Shown piece by piece: positions 51,577-64,000 of a stretch of 64,000 nucleotides of DNA (position 1 is its first letter; each line of letters begins with the position of its first letter). The position numbers and the translations under genes are program-made. Source of the DNA: Leidyana gryllorum EB-2025a (lineage: Eukaryota; Apicomplexa); NCBI GenBank assembly GCA_048772705.1, contig JBLWGC010000230.1, positions 1,364,001 through 1,428,000 on the forward strand, written 5' to 3'. The notes under the pieces were generated by a model. The model was not told the DNA's origin. It ran no database searches and worked only from the letters and a program-made list of their open reading frames with translations.

Positions 51577-54500
51577 ATGGCCGTGCGGGATGTATCTGGC
51601 ATACTGGATGAGACGTTGATACGTGAAGAGCGAGCCGACGATGAGCTACGGAATCAGCTCTATCAAACCCTCAAGTTGGGGAAAGAGTCAGCGGCAACTA
51701 CCAAAACTAAGAGTATTGTTCGGGCTCAAAAGCTAATCAATAAGCTCAAACGGTTCAATGAGGCAGACAAGGATTCTGTCATCGCTGGCTTGGAGGAACT
51801 CGATGTGTCTATGTTTCTGGCAGAGATAGCCAGCGCTCTATGCGACGTCTCGAGTATCAAAAGCCGCGATATTCCCGCAATGGTACGGGTCTGTGGAGTA
51901 CTACAGGTGCACTACAACTTCGACTTCACTGATGAACTGCGGGCGGGACTCCGCAGAGCGCAAGAGAGTTCAACGCCAGGCCTGAAGCAACGATTGCTGG
52001 CTCGGTTGGCTTTCGAACTCACTTTATGTGGAGTTTTGGAGGATGACAAAGAACCTTTAGTCATCAAGTGGATCCTGGATTGGATGGAATATGTTCTCAA
52101 TATCAGTCGCTACGTGAACAACTGCAGAGGAGCAAGCCACGCCACAATGTCGCCCCAAGAGGCACACGCTCTATTGCCCTCTGAGTTGCCTTCATGGAAT
52201 GAGTACGGCCATCTGCAGACCATTGAATCGGTCGTCAAGCGGTACGCCAAGGCGGCGTTCGGGCTGCAACCCGTATTGCAAAAACAGTCCGCCCCCTGGA
52301 CTGATCCCACGTGGGAACCGTGCAGATGTCTCCCGCCGCCCCAACAAGCCAAACTAAAAGCAGCCCTCGAGAAATATGTTCGTCAAAAGTCGATAGTCCT
52401 CTTACTAATGGTTCACGAGGCTCTATTCCAACAAGAGGCTCACAATACACAACAGCGCTTACAGAAGGTCACCCTCGACCCTGAGAACGAGAGCAAACTC
52501 CAAGTCCTGCAACAGATGAAAGAGCGAGTTACCACACAGCTTCAAGTACTGTACGAAGCGTTGGGGATGCCGAAACCACTCCATCTGCAAACAGTATTGG
52601 CACAGCTGTCCAGAATGATCCTCAAGAGTCAAAATCCACAAATTGCCGAAACTTTGAACGACGCATCTGATGAGTATCCGGCGGATTTCTTCCCCCGCTT
52701 CTTGTTGGAGAACTTCAAAAGCATTTGCGCTGCCCTTTACGACAACTATGTGTCTCCCACAGCCAATCAAGCGGGCGGAATCACTCGTATGAATGCCCCT
52801 GCGGATGATGAGGGAGGTAATGGATCTTCAGATCCATATGACCCCAAAGCTATTGAAATTGAGGTCAAGTGGGCCGACGCGAGTGAAAGGTGAGCACAAA
52901 TCCGTAACTACGTTCACAGATCATCTTTTGTCTATACAGAGCGTTCTATGAAGTTATCCCCAATCTTCGAGACTTCATCCCAGCTCCACTGCTTAGTACA
53001 TCCAAGCGACAGGATATGCCGACCTCTGCCGGCGGTGAAGTCGACGACGATGGATCTACGGCGGGGATGAATAGCCCTGAGGTCGGTCGTAGGGACGACA
53101 GCGAGCCTGAGGACCTCCTCAAGGATTGCCCGAGTGCTGTGAGTCCTACAACCGCTACCGAGGAGAGGGCGACCACTGTCAGTCGAGCGCTGTCACCTAT
53201 TGATAAATTTATCGATAGTTTCCTGCACTTTGCTACCACTTGTGGGTTTGTGGACGCGGATGTGGTCGCTCAGGTGGATGCATATGTGCGCGACTTTTGC
53301 CTCAAGCAACTCAATGGCAAGCAGAATCGCAAGAGGTTGGCCAAAGCTTTCCTGAATACCCGGAAAGCCGATCTGCATGTCCTGCCGCTTGTGTGCAGAT
53401 TCACTCGAGTTCTGGGCGGTGTTTATTCTGATGTGCAACAAACGGTGGTCAGTAGCGTAATGGCAGAGTTCACCGCGCTCAAGGATGAGAAGAGTCCGTA
53501 TAAGATTGAACAGAAGATCAAGACTGTGAGGTTTCTGGGAGAGCTATGCAAATTCGAAATGGTGGCGGTTGGTCCCATCCTGACCATAATGCATCAACTC
53601 ACCGAAGAGTTCTCACCCCACAGTATTGAGATGCTGTGTGCGCTCTTGGAGACGTGTGGTCGTTTTATTGCCGGGAGTCGAGGGGCGGATGTCAGGTTGC
53701 ACAATTTGCTGGGCCGGATCAGTCGCTTCAAGAACACCAAGACTGTGCCCAGTCGCTTAGAAGTATTTCTCGAGGATCAATTGGTGATCTTGGAGGCTGC
53801 CTGTAGGCGGATGCGAGGCGAAATGCCTCCGTTGTGGGCTCGGGCGATCCGTGGATTCTGTCCAGATCCAGCTCCGCCGATGAAGCTGTTCATTGAGCAC
53901 TTGGTGTGGGATGTTCTGAACAACGAGTGGGATCCGACAACTACTGCTGCGCACGAACCGAATCGGGAAATCGTGAAATTGTTCAGGAAACTGGACTGGA
54001 AGAATCGGCAGGTGGTCTCCTGGCTGTTGGAGACCTTCCTTGATGTAAACTACCAAGTCAATGTGGACGGTTTGTCCAAATTCAGTATGTGTTTGGGTGG
54101 GCTGGCAGGGTACCAAGCGCAGTTTGCAATCACTTGCATCGATGAATTGGTGGAACGCATTGTTGTCGGTTTGGAAGAGAACGATCCGAGTCAAAGGCAA
54201 ATGCGTCTGTTCGAAAGCAAGCTGCTCACGGAGTTATTCACTGACCGGCTGATTGACAGCTATGTGATTATGGACATTCTCTATTTCATAGTCGGAATCC
54301 ACACCACCCCAACTCCCTTCGGCGCCTCTCACTTCATGACCCTCTTCGAGTTGGTCAAGAAGATCGGGACAAGTCCAGAGGTACTGGCGTCTGGTTTGAC
54401 CACTGAGGTGAAGTCCGATCTGCCTCCACTGGATTACGCTATGGCTCTGTTGGACCTCCCCCCCGTACGGGCTGGTCCGGTGAACTCTGCAGGGACAGCC

Positions 54501-56200
54501 GCTGTGCCATCGGTGTCTGATGACAATGCGGCAACTTCGACAACGACCACGCAGAGTGGAATGGGAGGGACTACCGAAAGTTTCCCCAATCGTTTGGCTG
54601 AGATGTTGTATGAGTTCAATCTGAAGAGTCCGATGTGTGTTGGAGATATCAACAATCAAGACTTCTTCCGCGTACGACTGGCTTGTCACATCATAAAAGG
54701 TAGCTGGAAACTTGTGACGAAGAGGAGTTGGAGATGGCGTTTGGAACTCTATTATCACTGCCTGACATACTACGTATCTTGGAGGGTTTACGAGGCTGAA
54801 GACACCCTGCCGGTGGATATCGACTTCACTCTCAAAGAGACGTTGGGAGAGTTCAATCCGGGTCTGTACAGCAAGATGAATTATCGAGACCGCTTCGCCA
54901 TGTCAGTGACACTGGCCAACTCCATCAAGAGCGTGGCCAACGTCCTGGAAGACGTGCTGCTCACCCCGGAGGTGGCTCCCACCAGTGTGGACTCTCTGCT
55001 GAATGGATTCTACAGCAAGATAGTTGTGCAAGACTCTCCGTTGCCCACCGCCCCATACATATCCACTCACAACGATTCAACATTGTTGGTCCAAGACAGG
55101 GCTGCCACCGAGTCGCGAGACGGCAGTAAAGAGGACGCCGAAGATGGAGGTGAAGAGGACGAGGAGGACGACCTGGGACGGGACGAAGAAGACGATGGAG
55201 AGGACAGTGGGGAAGATGACGACGAAGTAGACGAGAAATGGATCGATGACGAAGAGGACGACGAGTATGATGATGAGGGATCCAACAATGGACATGGGAG
55301 AAATGCTCAGTCCACAATCCAGTTCGATCGGGATCTCGATGGAGTGATATCTGAGTCCGTGGAAGCCGCCCGTAGCACAGCTCAGTACCTCACAATGTAT
55401 TCCAAAGCTGCAGGCGAGCTGCGTTTACCACACCATCTGCTGAAGAATCGTTCCCGCAATCTCAACGATACCCCCATCGTCGGTACGGGTGGATCACAAG
55501 TACCCACTGGAACAAATGCTACGTCCGGCACGTCCAATTCGTTCCCGATAAGCCAAATCTCAGCAGATGGCGGAACGGCTTCAGCCAACGAGACTGAAGA
55601 CAACAGTCCCACCTCCTATGTCAAATTCACTCTAGTAACCAAACGAGGAGCTACTGGCAAGTTCGCCATCAAACAGATGCTCACAGCGGCCGATTCTCGA
55701 CTTGCCAGGGTTCTCACCAAAGCCCTCCCTGAAGTCCCAGACGATTCTGTAAGTCACTACTCTCTCTCATCATCCCCTTTTCCTCCCAGCTGGACCGACA
55801 ACTCAATAAGCGATTTGTTATGGATCATGTTGATCGGATTGGCGCAGAAGAGCAACGTAGCACAGTAGGTGTTTGTTTAGAGCGAGTATCACACTCGCTG
55901 ACTTTACAGCAGGATCACCGTGCGTACAAGTTCTTCACTCCTGACGACCGTCCTGTCATGCCCTCTGCCTCACCACAACAACGCATGATGGCATCGGCAT
56001 ACCAGGTGCCTAGTGGTTTACGGTCTGGTGTGAGTGCAAGCGGAAGTACCACTCGTGGGGGGACCAAGCGTCCTGCTGGGCGAGGGAGCAAAATGAAGCC
56101 CAATCGTGAAGCAGTAGGCGCAGACTTTTTTGACGACAATCACGATTTGCTGTTCTTTCAGAGGAGAAGATGTGCTTGGCTCGAGGAGGAGGACCATTGA
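51577..56200 (+). CDS. UPF2: Nonsense-mediated decay factor UPF2
   Basis: Four exons (51577-52889, 52940-55748, 55790-55864, 55910-56200; introns 50, 41, 45 nt) encode 1,495 residues. UPF2 links UPF3 at exon junction complexes to UPF1. Three MIF4G modules are recognisable: residues about 20-400 (RAQKLINKLKRFNEADKDSV), about 520-720 (RKRLAKAFLNTRKADLHVLP) and about 740-950 (DWKNRQVVSWLLETFLDVNY). The very acidic segment (about residues 1,165-1,225, e.g. DGEDSGEDDDEVDEKW) and a C-terminal part like the UPF1-binding region (HRAYKFFTPDDRP) follow. A further 48-nt in-frame intron at 56114-56161 (gtaggc...ttctttcag) is likely and would not change the stop. Its last 43 bp overlap the convergent WDTC1-like coding sequence. 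Confidence 0.93.
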
Positions 56201-59200
56201 TATTCCTCTTCTCTGTCAAAACTCTGGGCTTCCCAAATACGGATAGTGTTTTCTAATCCGCTAGATGCCAGAACAGGCCGCGATGGGTGCACCTGGACAC
56301 AGTTGACGCTCTCACAGTCAGCGTTAAAACGACCAACAATGCTCCCTGCATTGGTTGTGCCAACCACACACCACGTCAATAGACCTACCATCGCTCCGAC
56401 GCCACACCCAAAAGGCTCCGCTGCTCCATGCGTCGTCAGTCAGCCGATCACTCGCACCAATGATGGCGTCATCGTCCCAAAACGTCGCTTCTTTGATGTC
56501 TGTGTGGATGTGACGATGGCCTGTGTACCTGAAAGAGAGAGAGAGACAGAGAGAGATGATCAGCAAAGGATACCAAGACGACAACAGAGGAGGAGACAGC
56601 AACTCACTGTCTGCTGGTGGTCAGGGGCCTCCATAATGCTCGCACACAACCGTCCAAGATCTTACGAACGTACTGTGCCCTCAGACGAGGGTACTCGTCC
56701 AACTGCGGGTCGCGCTCACTCAAGTTGGATCTCGATTTACGTCTTCCCGTCGAAGTGCTGCTGTTGGGGACACGATCGTCGCCAAGCAGATCACGATTCA
56801 AGGCGATCTCCCACATCGACCAACATTGAGCGGGGACTGCCATCTGAGTGAACCCAAAGGATGCAGCGGCTTGGGCATGGAGCAACGGATCAAAGGTGAA
56901 CGGAACTCCGTCGAGTCGGCATTGCTCTCCCCTCTAAGACGTATGATGTGTACGCCCGGCGGGCATTGCACAAACACCTCTCACCATGGCAATGCAGGGA
57001 TAGTCAGACTCAGCGACGTCGTACAACTCCTGCAATACATCGTCCAAGGGAGGATGATTTTCTTCATCAGGAGTCGACGACGTCCCCTGCTGCTCTGCAC
57101 AATGTTGCGGCGGGCCGTCGCTGCCCTCCTCTGAAGAAGGCAAGGCGGCCCCAACATGTGGAATCATCGTAATGTGGCCGACGATCACGGGGATGCGACC
57201 AGTGCTTCTGATTACAGCAGTTCTCGCCTCCGCAGCTCCACGCATCTGATCGCCGAGAGCAAATTCTACTGCCACGAGAATGGTCGCGATACTCACCAAT
57301 GTGACAAACCGGTCGATGATGTTTCCCTGTGGGTTGGATCTCCCAACCCGCCCCCGGATACGCTGGAATCTCATGAGAGGTTCGTTGAAATTATACATTC
57401 CTGTCGTAGCCTGGGCAATCCGTGATCGTGCCCACGCATCGTCGCTTTCTGTGCAAATTCACCAACCATCCATCTGTTAAATCATTAACCAACTCACCAT
57501 CGCTCAGATCACTGAGCATATCCTGATGTAGCGCCTGTACTGTCCGTCGCACCAGCAGCGCCTCCTCAGCTGAGGCATGAATTGAGGCAAAAGTCTGCAG
57601 AGACGGCGGGTCGTATAACGTAGAATCTTGACCCACCGACGATAAGTGCCGGAGATTCCCTGTGTCTCCCCCCTCTGGGTTCATTCTTGTCGGCCGAGTC
57701 CTCGTCCGGCTTCGTGCCCGGCTTCGGATGAGCGGCGGGGGAGCGAAGCGGAAGAGACCCTCCAGTTCTGACGGAACGTCCGCATAGACCATATCCGCCT
57801 CTACGCGGCTTGAAACCCGCCTCTGAACTGGCAGACGGAGTGACGCGTCGTCTCCTGATTCTGTCTCTGAGTTCACCATGTCGGACTCTGCTGCGTTACG
57901 GTAGACATGGCTGCGTGAGAGCGAACGACGTGTAAATCGCGCTGGAGGCGCCTCTCTCGACGCTGACTCAACACCTGCCGCATCCGCGCTAACGTCTTCG
58001 TCGATATCCTCCCGCGTTGATCCAGTGAACCGCCCCACCTCAGGCTCGTGTGGTGAAAAAGGGCTCGAAGCCGATTCCGATTGAGGAGCCATCTGTACAC
58101 TGCCTGAATGTGATGATGGTCCTCCCGATCGGGCATCCAGAGAAACCGGGAGCTGGTGAACTTCTTCGGCCATTACAGGAATAAAAACCGCCTCAGAATC
58201 TGTCTCTTCCACTCTCTCTTCAACTGCTTCCCGCTCCTCGCCAGCCTCAAACAAGCGCCCCGTCGAATCCAAGAGCGCAAAAACTCGATTCAAGCTGATG
58301 TCATCTTCCATTTCACGTCCCTGACTCTCGTTCGACACTGGAGCGTTCGGTCTTTGATCGCTAGCGAAAGCTCCAACCGGAGATGAGGATGAACTGGCAT
58401 CATGATCGGTGTAGCCGAATCCAGCGAGTTCTAAATGGGTAGAGAATGTCCGCTCAATGGCGTCAGGACCTGTCCATTGTGCAATAGTGCGCCGAACCGT
58501 CTCTAAATACTCGGCCGTCGGAGCGGACATGGGAGAATCCAGCATCGAGTCGCTCCAGCCGGCCGTCTCCATTCGACCCCCGAATACCTGAGCAAATCGA
58601 GGCAGCCGCCCTACCACTGAAGCTATCCGATGCGCAGACGCTCGATCTTGCTGCAGCGCAATGGTTTTCAAGAGCAATTCATAAGCTCTGGGATTCCGGG
58701 GGTTCCAACAGATAGCCTCAATGCAATCTTGAAGCGCGTTTTTCAGATCGTGGCACCGGCTCGTCAAAGCCAACTGCCGTACAGCGTGAGCCCGTCCTAG
58801 TAGCAGCGGCACTCGAAGCGTTCTCAAGATTGTCAACGGGGGCAGACTGGGTGTCAGATTGGCCAATAAAACGTCTGTATCATCAGTCGCTTCCAGAATA
58901 TTCGCAAGTTCCTTCTCGGTTGGTACTTTACCATCACCGCCTGCTGCAATCGACCACAGAGGAGAGATCACTGAAGCAAACTGTGTTGTCTGCTCAGAGA
59001 TTTCGTCGTGTTCATCTAATACTGCCAGTCGTTTGAGCTCGGCCATTAAGTCGGGCAGACTTGGGGTCGCCAAACGGAGCCCCCTTGTAAATTGTACCAT
59101 CGCAACATGCATTGAGCCCTTTTGCAAACTTCTGTAACCTTCATCCAGGTGATGCCTCGCTAAATCCAAATTGATGGGACACTCGTCCCGTTCCGAGCTC

Positions 59201-61162
59201 CCATTGCTCTCTGGCCCAACGTACTCTCGTACGACGGGCAGATGAAATGCTTGAGGCGTCATTTCAGGACATATTCGGGTATGATCGAATGGAAAAGTGT
59301 AGATAGCGTCATGTGAGTACGTTGCCAAAAACTCAGTCCCGTCCTTCTTCCATCTGTAATGGGAATCGTCCTGTCCACTCCACTGCGAGCATCACACACA
59401 CACACACACATATTGAGGCACACACCGAGCCGGGTGACAGGAAGTGTCGCTGCCCGCTCCTAGGCTCCACGTAGACTATCAATTGGGGCACCGGTGGGTG
59501 TTGTAACTCACTGCACATGTGTTGGGTAAACCATAGCTCGTGCAAGATTTCCAGGCTCCGCTTTCATGCTATGCCTCCAAACTTGATCGGTTGTTCCAAT
59601 GTGTGGCGCTGCTACCAAATGTGGGGGCGCTGCACACAACACAGGTAGAGAATTCAGCAAGTTGGGTGGAGTCCCAGGGGTCAGCATTCGTCGATCGTAT
59701 ACTCTTAGACATGGATCGTGAGCCCCTACTAACATATATTCCGACCGGATGGGATGGATTTGTGCCGACAGAAACCGACTCTGAGTCAGGGAAGTCAATG
59801 TTCATTCTGTGAGATGACTCACCTCTGGGAGCATTGAACCTTGTCGAAAAGGCTTCAAGATTTCATTGATGAGCGCTTGACTGCGTACGCCGTCTTGGTC
59901 GGCTGCGTCAAGACCGTTGAAGGCCTGGTCGAAGTGAGTGAAGGTACCCACACCCTTGAAAGAACGCACCCGATTGAGTAGGTGACACCGAGAGGCTAGT
60001 GCATTGGAGTACAGGCTGCTCGTTTGGCCATAGACGTGTGCCAGGCGAGACAGAGCCCATGCCTCATGCTGTACAACCTTGCGATCCTTTTTAATTAAGG
60101 GTAGTGTCATGGGTGGGCTAGGAGTGGCCCTAAGTAGGCACTAATTGGCGTTCACGTCAGATGGTTTGCAACTCACATTGTTGCATCCTCCAGTCCGAGA
60201 ACACTGATGAGGTTGGCGGCGATCGAATTGGCGGATCGTACCGTCTTCTGAGACTGACCACCACAAGTTATTACTATCGGGGGCAGTTGCGATGGTCATA
60301 ACTGCTTCGGAATGACATTTATGTGCACTCCTGTTTAGGAAAGATCTATCTGTGGGGCTCGTCATTGGGAGTCTTACAATTGCTGTCCCGTTCCTACATG
60401 GTAGCGATGTACTTGAGTATCGAGCCCGCCAGTTACAATCTCATCATCAGGATCAAAAGCACCACGCAGGGGATTTGAGTATAGAAAGGCGACTCCGAAG
60501 ATGTTTGAATAATGATCTGACGACAAAGCAGGAATCTGTCACCGTATTGGTGGCTGTCTGGTGCGTACTGGTCACTATTCGATAGCGATCTGGCATGTCC
60601 CGCCACCCCGTGCGCATTTCGAACGCTTCACGCTGGCGGCTAAGGGGGTGTGCGCGTGCCGGATGATAAGAGTTGGGGAAAGGATAGGGCGAGGCTTCGG
60701 CGGCTCTAGCAGCCGCTTCCGTGAAGGACTCTTCCCCCTGGTTCGCCTCATTCTTTGGAGGATATCTCCAGAGAATGGCACAAAGGTCATCGGACACTAC
60801 AACCAATTTCTGGCGGTTATATAAGAACCACATTATCACCTGACGCTAGAACGTCCTCACTACGATGCCAAGTGAGCCTGTTTACACACCCTAAATGGCC
60901 TGATGCACCATCGTCCACTCATCACCAGCCGAGATACTGTGTGATCCTTACCATAGAGACGACGACAGCGTCTGAACAACGTGAAGCTCTCTGCTACAGG
61001 CATCCAGGGCGCCATACGCCGTAACAACCTGGGGTTTGGGGAAGGTAATCCCCGTTGCGGCGTCTTGCGTGGCCGTCCACGCGCTTTGCGATATCGGAAA
61101 TCTTGATATGGGGTTCTCCTTCCATGCCAGAGCTGGGGAGTAGGACCGGACTCTGAGGGCAT
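56158..61162 (-). CDS. WDTC1: WDTC1-like WD40-TPR protein (DCAF family)
   Basis: Twelve exons (60952-61162, 60840-60899, 60576-60796, 60378-60535, 60177-60330, 59823-60077, 59512-59780, 57498-59353, 56985-57448, 56608-56933, 56389-56528, 56158-56345) give 1,433 residues, about twice human WDTC1. WDTC1/DCAF proteins are CUL4-DDB1 substrate receptors. WD repeats: GHLGCVNRLTWHRSEDVLAS, SDDLCAILW, TGGLDTQVHRY, TIATAPDSNNLWWSVSEDGT with IRQFDRR, MLVGAHDPCLRVYDRRM and GTEFLATYSHDAIYTF. A TPR-like region (LARHHLDEGYRSLQKGSMHVA, NALQDCIEAICWNPRNPRAY) and a long disordered insert follow. The propeller closes with YTGHRHIHTDIKEATFW, NCVQVHPSRPVLASSGLEN and TIRIWEAQSF. Splice joins are supported by alignment to WDTC1 order. 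The N-terminal 65 residues are less certain. Confidence 0.85.
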
Positions 61163-61202
61163 TGCAATATTTTTTGAGTGACGTATTGGCGTAAGGGCAC
61201 TG

Positions 61203-63559
61203 ATGCTGAGCCGTCTGTACAATGTGTTCACGTCATATGTAGGGGGGGCGAAGGAAAACGAATCTTTTACAGCAGAACCCAAACCACGAGAGGTCCACCG
61301 TATCGTCTGCCAACCTCGTCCGCCATCCGTGGTTCCTCCCTATCAGCCTGTACGCCAATATGAGACCTCACCAATACAAGTGGTGCGGCGGCAACCACCA
61401 CCCACAATGGGGCCCAATGCGGACGGAGTGATGCGCGGTATGCGCCGGATAGATCCTGCCCCCCCAGAACGGGATGTGCTCACCCCGACCATAAACCTCA
61501 AGACTAACGAAGGCCCACCTCCTCCCCCAACAATTCCAGTGGCCCCCGTGGAGCCCGCAGAAGAACCCACCGCTCCCGAGGTTGAGAAACCTCCGTCACC
61601 TCCTCGCACGTATGTGGGAATGATTCCCGACCTCTTGCAGTTTGAGATGACGTTCGTCTTGTCTGCCGCTCCACAGCCTGGAGATGGGGAACCCAGTCCG
61701 AACATTATCAAACCGCCACATAAAGATGTCAGTGTCAATATGATCCGACGACAAACTAAGAGTTCCGGATTCCGCGAATTGCACAAGTTTCTCGATGACG
61801 CAGTGCTGCAAATGTCACCCATGCATCGGAGAACCAAACTCCCAACGGGTCGTGTGCTCGTCACTCGCAATGAAAACATCCCCGCCGACGACGCTGGGGA
61901 AGATCTCAGCAAAACTATAAGGTGAGTCTGCTGCAACGGTGCCGACTCCTACGAGTGCCTCCCGTAGAATGTGTCTGAAAGAGGTGCGACGAGTAGAATG
62001 GCAGCGACACTTACGACGAGGCGTTCTCGAGGCCGAAGAGAAGGCGAAACAGGAAGCAGAGGACGCCAAGAGGATCAAAGAAGAAGCGGAACTCAAGGCT
62101 CGCGAGGAGGCCAAGAAGAAGGCGGAAGAGGAGGAGGCCAAGAAGAAGGCGGAAGAGGAAGAGGCCAAACGCAAGGAAGCGGAGGAAGCTGAGGCTAAGA
62201 AAAAGGCAGAGGCCGCTCCAGTGCCTCCTGAAACCTCTCCTTCCATTCCCGTGACAGCAGCGAAGCCTTCAACCGAAGACAACGCTCCGGCTCCTGCTCC
62301 GGCTGCTGCTCCGGCTCCTGCTCCCGCTCCCGCTCCCGTCGCATCACCAGTGGCCGCAGCACCCAAAACTCCTACCGCAGTCGAGTTGGCAGCCCGATCG
62401 AGGCCACAATACTTGGTGGAGGGACTCATTCTAAGACGGTTCGTCTTAGACTTCGCGGACTCGCAATGGTATAAGGATGTCACGAGCCCAACTGCGCCGC
62501 CTGAGGTCATTGAGCTCAGACGCAAAATGAATATGTGTTGCAAATCCACAGTGAACCGAATCGGCAAAACCATACAAGGGCTGAAGAACGCGGCCCAAAA
62601 GTTCACTGCTGATGTCATGCAACTCTCTGTTATACACCCTCCCAGCTTGGTTGAACAGGAAGCCAAGATACAGCAACTCATCGAGTTGGGCGGAAATCCT
62701 TTGGTTACATTGAAGCGATGGACGCCCCTATCGATCTACGTGGCATACAACACCGTGGATTTGTTGTTGGACAACTTGAGCACCATAACACGGGGCCGTC
62801 GCGAAGCAATCTGGCCATTGGCCTTCTTCATCCGAGCGTGAGTTCAAAGTGTGCCGTTAAAGTAGGGCTCATCCATCTCACCATCACAGGATCAATAAAG
62901 CTATACCGGAGGGCTTTGACGTCATCTTTAGAGCCACGATGTATCGACGGACTCTATGGGCAATCCCATGGCCAGCTTCGGACAGTGAATTGTCAAGTGC
63001 GGTGTTCTGCTGTGAGAATGACGCTGAGATACGCTGCATCGCTCTGGCCTCTTTCTGCCGTCTATACGCAGCTATCTTGGCTGTCGAGTCCGGTAAGCAC
63101 CACTGATGTGTGCTCATATTGACACGTTCTGTAGGAGGGGAAGCGGCATGGCAGTTCATAGCCCGACTATTCAATGCTTTTGCCCGGCAACTTGGGAACC
63201 CGGCCACAGGATTTGTGCTCGCTGCTGTCCTAGAAACTACAGGATGGCATTTATCGTCGTGGAACCCTGACGCGTTATGCAAGGTGAGTTGGACAGCTGT
63301 ACACGCCTGTTTGATGTTCCTCAGCTATGCCGAACCCTCAAAGACGAATACTTCTCCCCTTTAAAGGAGCATGCCACCCGGTAAGTTGGAATGCAGATAC
63401 TTTTATATTGTTTCCAGTTCGGGTGCTTGGTCTGGTCGGCAGACCGGTTTGGATCTAACAAAATCATTTGTCGAAAGCCTGTTAGCAGCGAACGGCATGG
63501 TTAAAGACCCGCCCGCTGGATATCAGTTGAAACAAGCACAGGAGTCACTAATTGAATAA
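61203..63559 (+). CDS. GLE1: mRNA export factor GLE1
   Basis: Six exons (61203-61921, 61968-62837, 62890-63092, 63135-63283, 63325-63380, 63418-63559; introns 46, 52, 42, 41, 37 nt) encode 712 residues. GLE1 sits at the cytoplasmic face of the nuclear pore and with InsP6 activates the DEAD-box ATPase DBP5. Seen: a Pro-rich N-terminus, a long charged coiled coil (KAREEAKKKAEEEEAKKK), an Ala/Pro spacer, and the helical GLE1 domain (TVNRIGKTIQGLKNAAQKF, REAIWPLAFFIRAINKAIPE, WQFIARLFNAF, VLAAVLETTGWHL). The order and exon-spanning similarity match the GLE1 fold, though sequence identity is low. Its ATG is 40 bp from the divergent WDTC1-like ATG. Confidence 0.82.
62281..62345 (+). repeat. Ala-Pro coding repeat in GLE1
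   Basis: A GCTCCGGCTCCTGCTC-type run encodes alternating Ala and Pro between the coiled coil and the GLE1 domain. Confidence 0.8.
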
Positions 63560-63595
63560 GGAAAACCCAGGAGTGCACGTGTGGCACCATCAGGT

Positions 63596-64000
63596 ATGAC
63601 GAGGTTCGGATGCCGTGGATGTCGCCGCGCGCCTCCTGAATCGCCCAAAGAGGTGAAGGAGGAGCCCCAGGTCCTCATAACACAGGTGGATGTGACCACC
63701 ACCCAGCCAGAAATAGCCAACAAAATAACTCGAGCGGAGGAATTCGTTCGTTTGCGCAACAGTCTGTCCGAAACTCAACAATACTATTCACCACTATCAT
63801 CTATCCCAAAGACCCAACAGTCATCAGACGGTCGGACCGTCCCAAGCCATGAAATCAACGAGGTGCTGGAACAGATTTCCGGTGACCTTGTTCAGCCGTC
63901 ACCCAACTCTGTGCCTCCGGTGGCCGCTAGCCGAGTTGTCGAGCAAGCACGCGCACTAGAAAAAGCTGAGCATGGTGAATCTCCAGCACCCACGACCCCA
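63596..64000 (+). CDS. Partial gene at the right edge, unknown
   Basis: An open frame of 135 codons runs from the ATG at 63596 to the window end without a stop. It begins MTRFGCRGCRRAPPESPKEV, with a CxxC near the start, and continues through an acidic/polar region (QTQPEIANK-like TTQPEIANKITRAEEF, SETQQYYSPLSS). No domain is recognised. It starts 36 nt after the GLE1 stop on the same strand; an acceptor-like sequence (ccatcag) lies just before the ATG. It may have introns beyond the edge. Confidence 0.55.
   Translation, partial: MTRFGCRGCRRAPPESPKEVKEEPQVLITQVDVTTTQPEIANKITRAEEFVRLRNSLSETQQYYSPLSSIPKTQQSSDGRTVPSHEINEVLEQISGDLVQPSPNSVPPVAASRVVEQARALEKAEHGESPAPTTP

Noticed and set aside
55067-55295. 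Minus-strand Ser-rich and hydrophobic ORFs opposite the UPF2 acidic region
   Set aside because: Low-complexity antisense of Asp/Glu codons; no independent support.
61815-62681. A 288-residue minus-strand ORF opposite GLE1
   Set aside because: It is the antisense of the GLE1 coiled coil and Ala-Pro run, rich in Ser/Ala/Leu as expected from that composition.

Overview
The window is nuclear DNA of a compact, intron-rich, single-celled eukaryote. I see spliceosomal introns of about 36-60 nt with GT...AG ends and GTRAGT-type donors, the standard genetic code, about 50% GC, and genes packed tightly on both strands. Core eukaryotic genes are present (ARF1, PRPF6, CWC15, UPF2, GLE1, a PP2A B'' subunit, AGPS). 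An N-acylated calpain-7-type protease and the dense layout would suit an alveolate such as Perkinsus, but that placement is an inference that I cannot confirm from sequence alone. I recognised no rRNA, tRNA, CRISPR array or transposon.

Left end (1-12.2 kb, all minus strand): an accessory tandem array of two small multi-pass membrane-protein families. Family 1 (two exons, four predicted membrane spans, GGHGWE.KSF motif) has five intact copies, four at the left edge and one at 11.5-12.2 kb. Family 2 (two or three exons, membrane spans followed by a proline-rich tail with a TTSRIPAYGR motif) has six copies in between. Decayed family-1 pieces lie between family-2 copies, and each family-2 copy carries a conserved upstream block, so the array grew by duplicating a composite unit.

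12.5-17.8 kb: an unknown small gene, two tandem secreted GH32-fold proteins that have lost catalytic residues and look GPI-anchored, and a small one-span membrane protein.

17.8-34.6 kb: calpain-7-like protease, AGPS (ether lipids), SET-domain methyltransferase, an unknown nuclear-looking protein, PP2A B'' regulatory subunit, snurportin-like import adaptor, a C2-like protein and a coiled-coil protein.

34.8-45.5 kb: a very large RCC1-propeller gene (2,885 residues, four exons), an atypical Arf/SRPRB-like GTPase, and ARF1.

45.7-64 kb: CWC15 and PRPF6 (splicing), two single-domain thioredoxin/PDI proteins, UPF2 (nonsense-mediated decay), a WDTC1-like WD40-TPR protein, GLE1 (mRNA export) and the start of another gene that runs off the right edge.

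The general genomic signal is extreme compaction. Six convincing head-to-head gene pairs have ATG codons separated by only 10-40 bp, two convergent pairs overlap in coding sequence, and three same-strand neighbours overlap or lie 21-36 nt apart. Exon joins were derived by hand. For every spliced model the summed exon length is a multiple of three and the joined frame is open, which is strong internal support.
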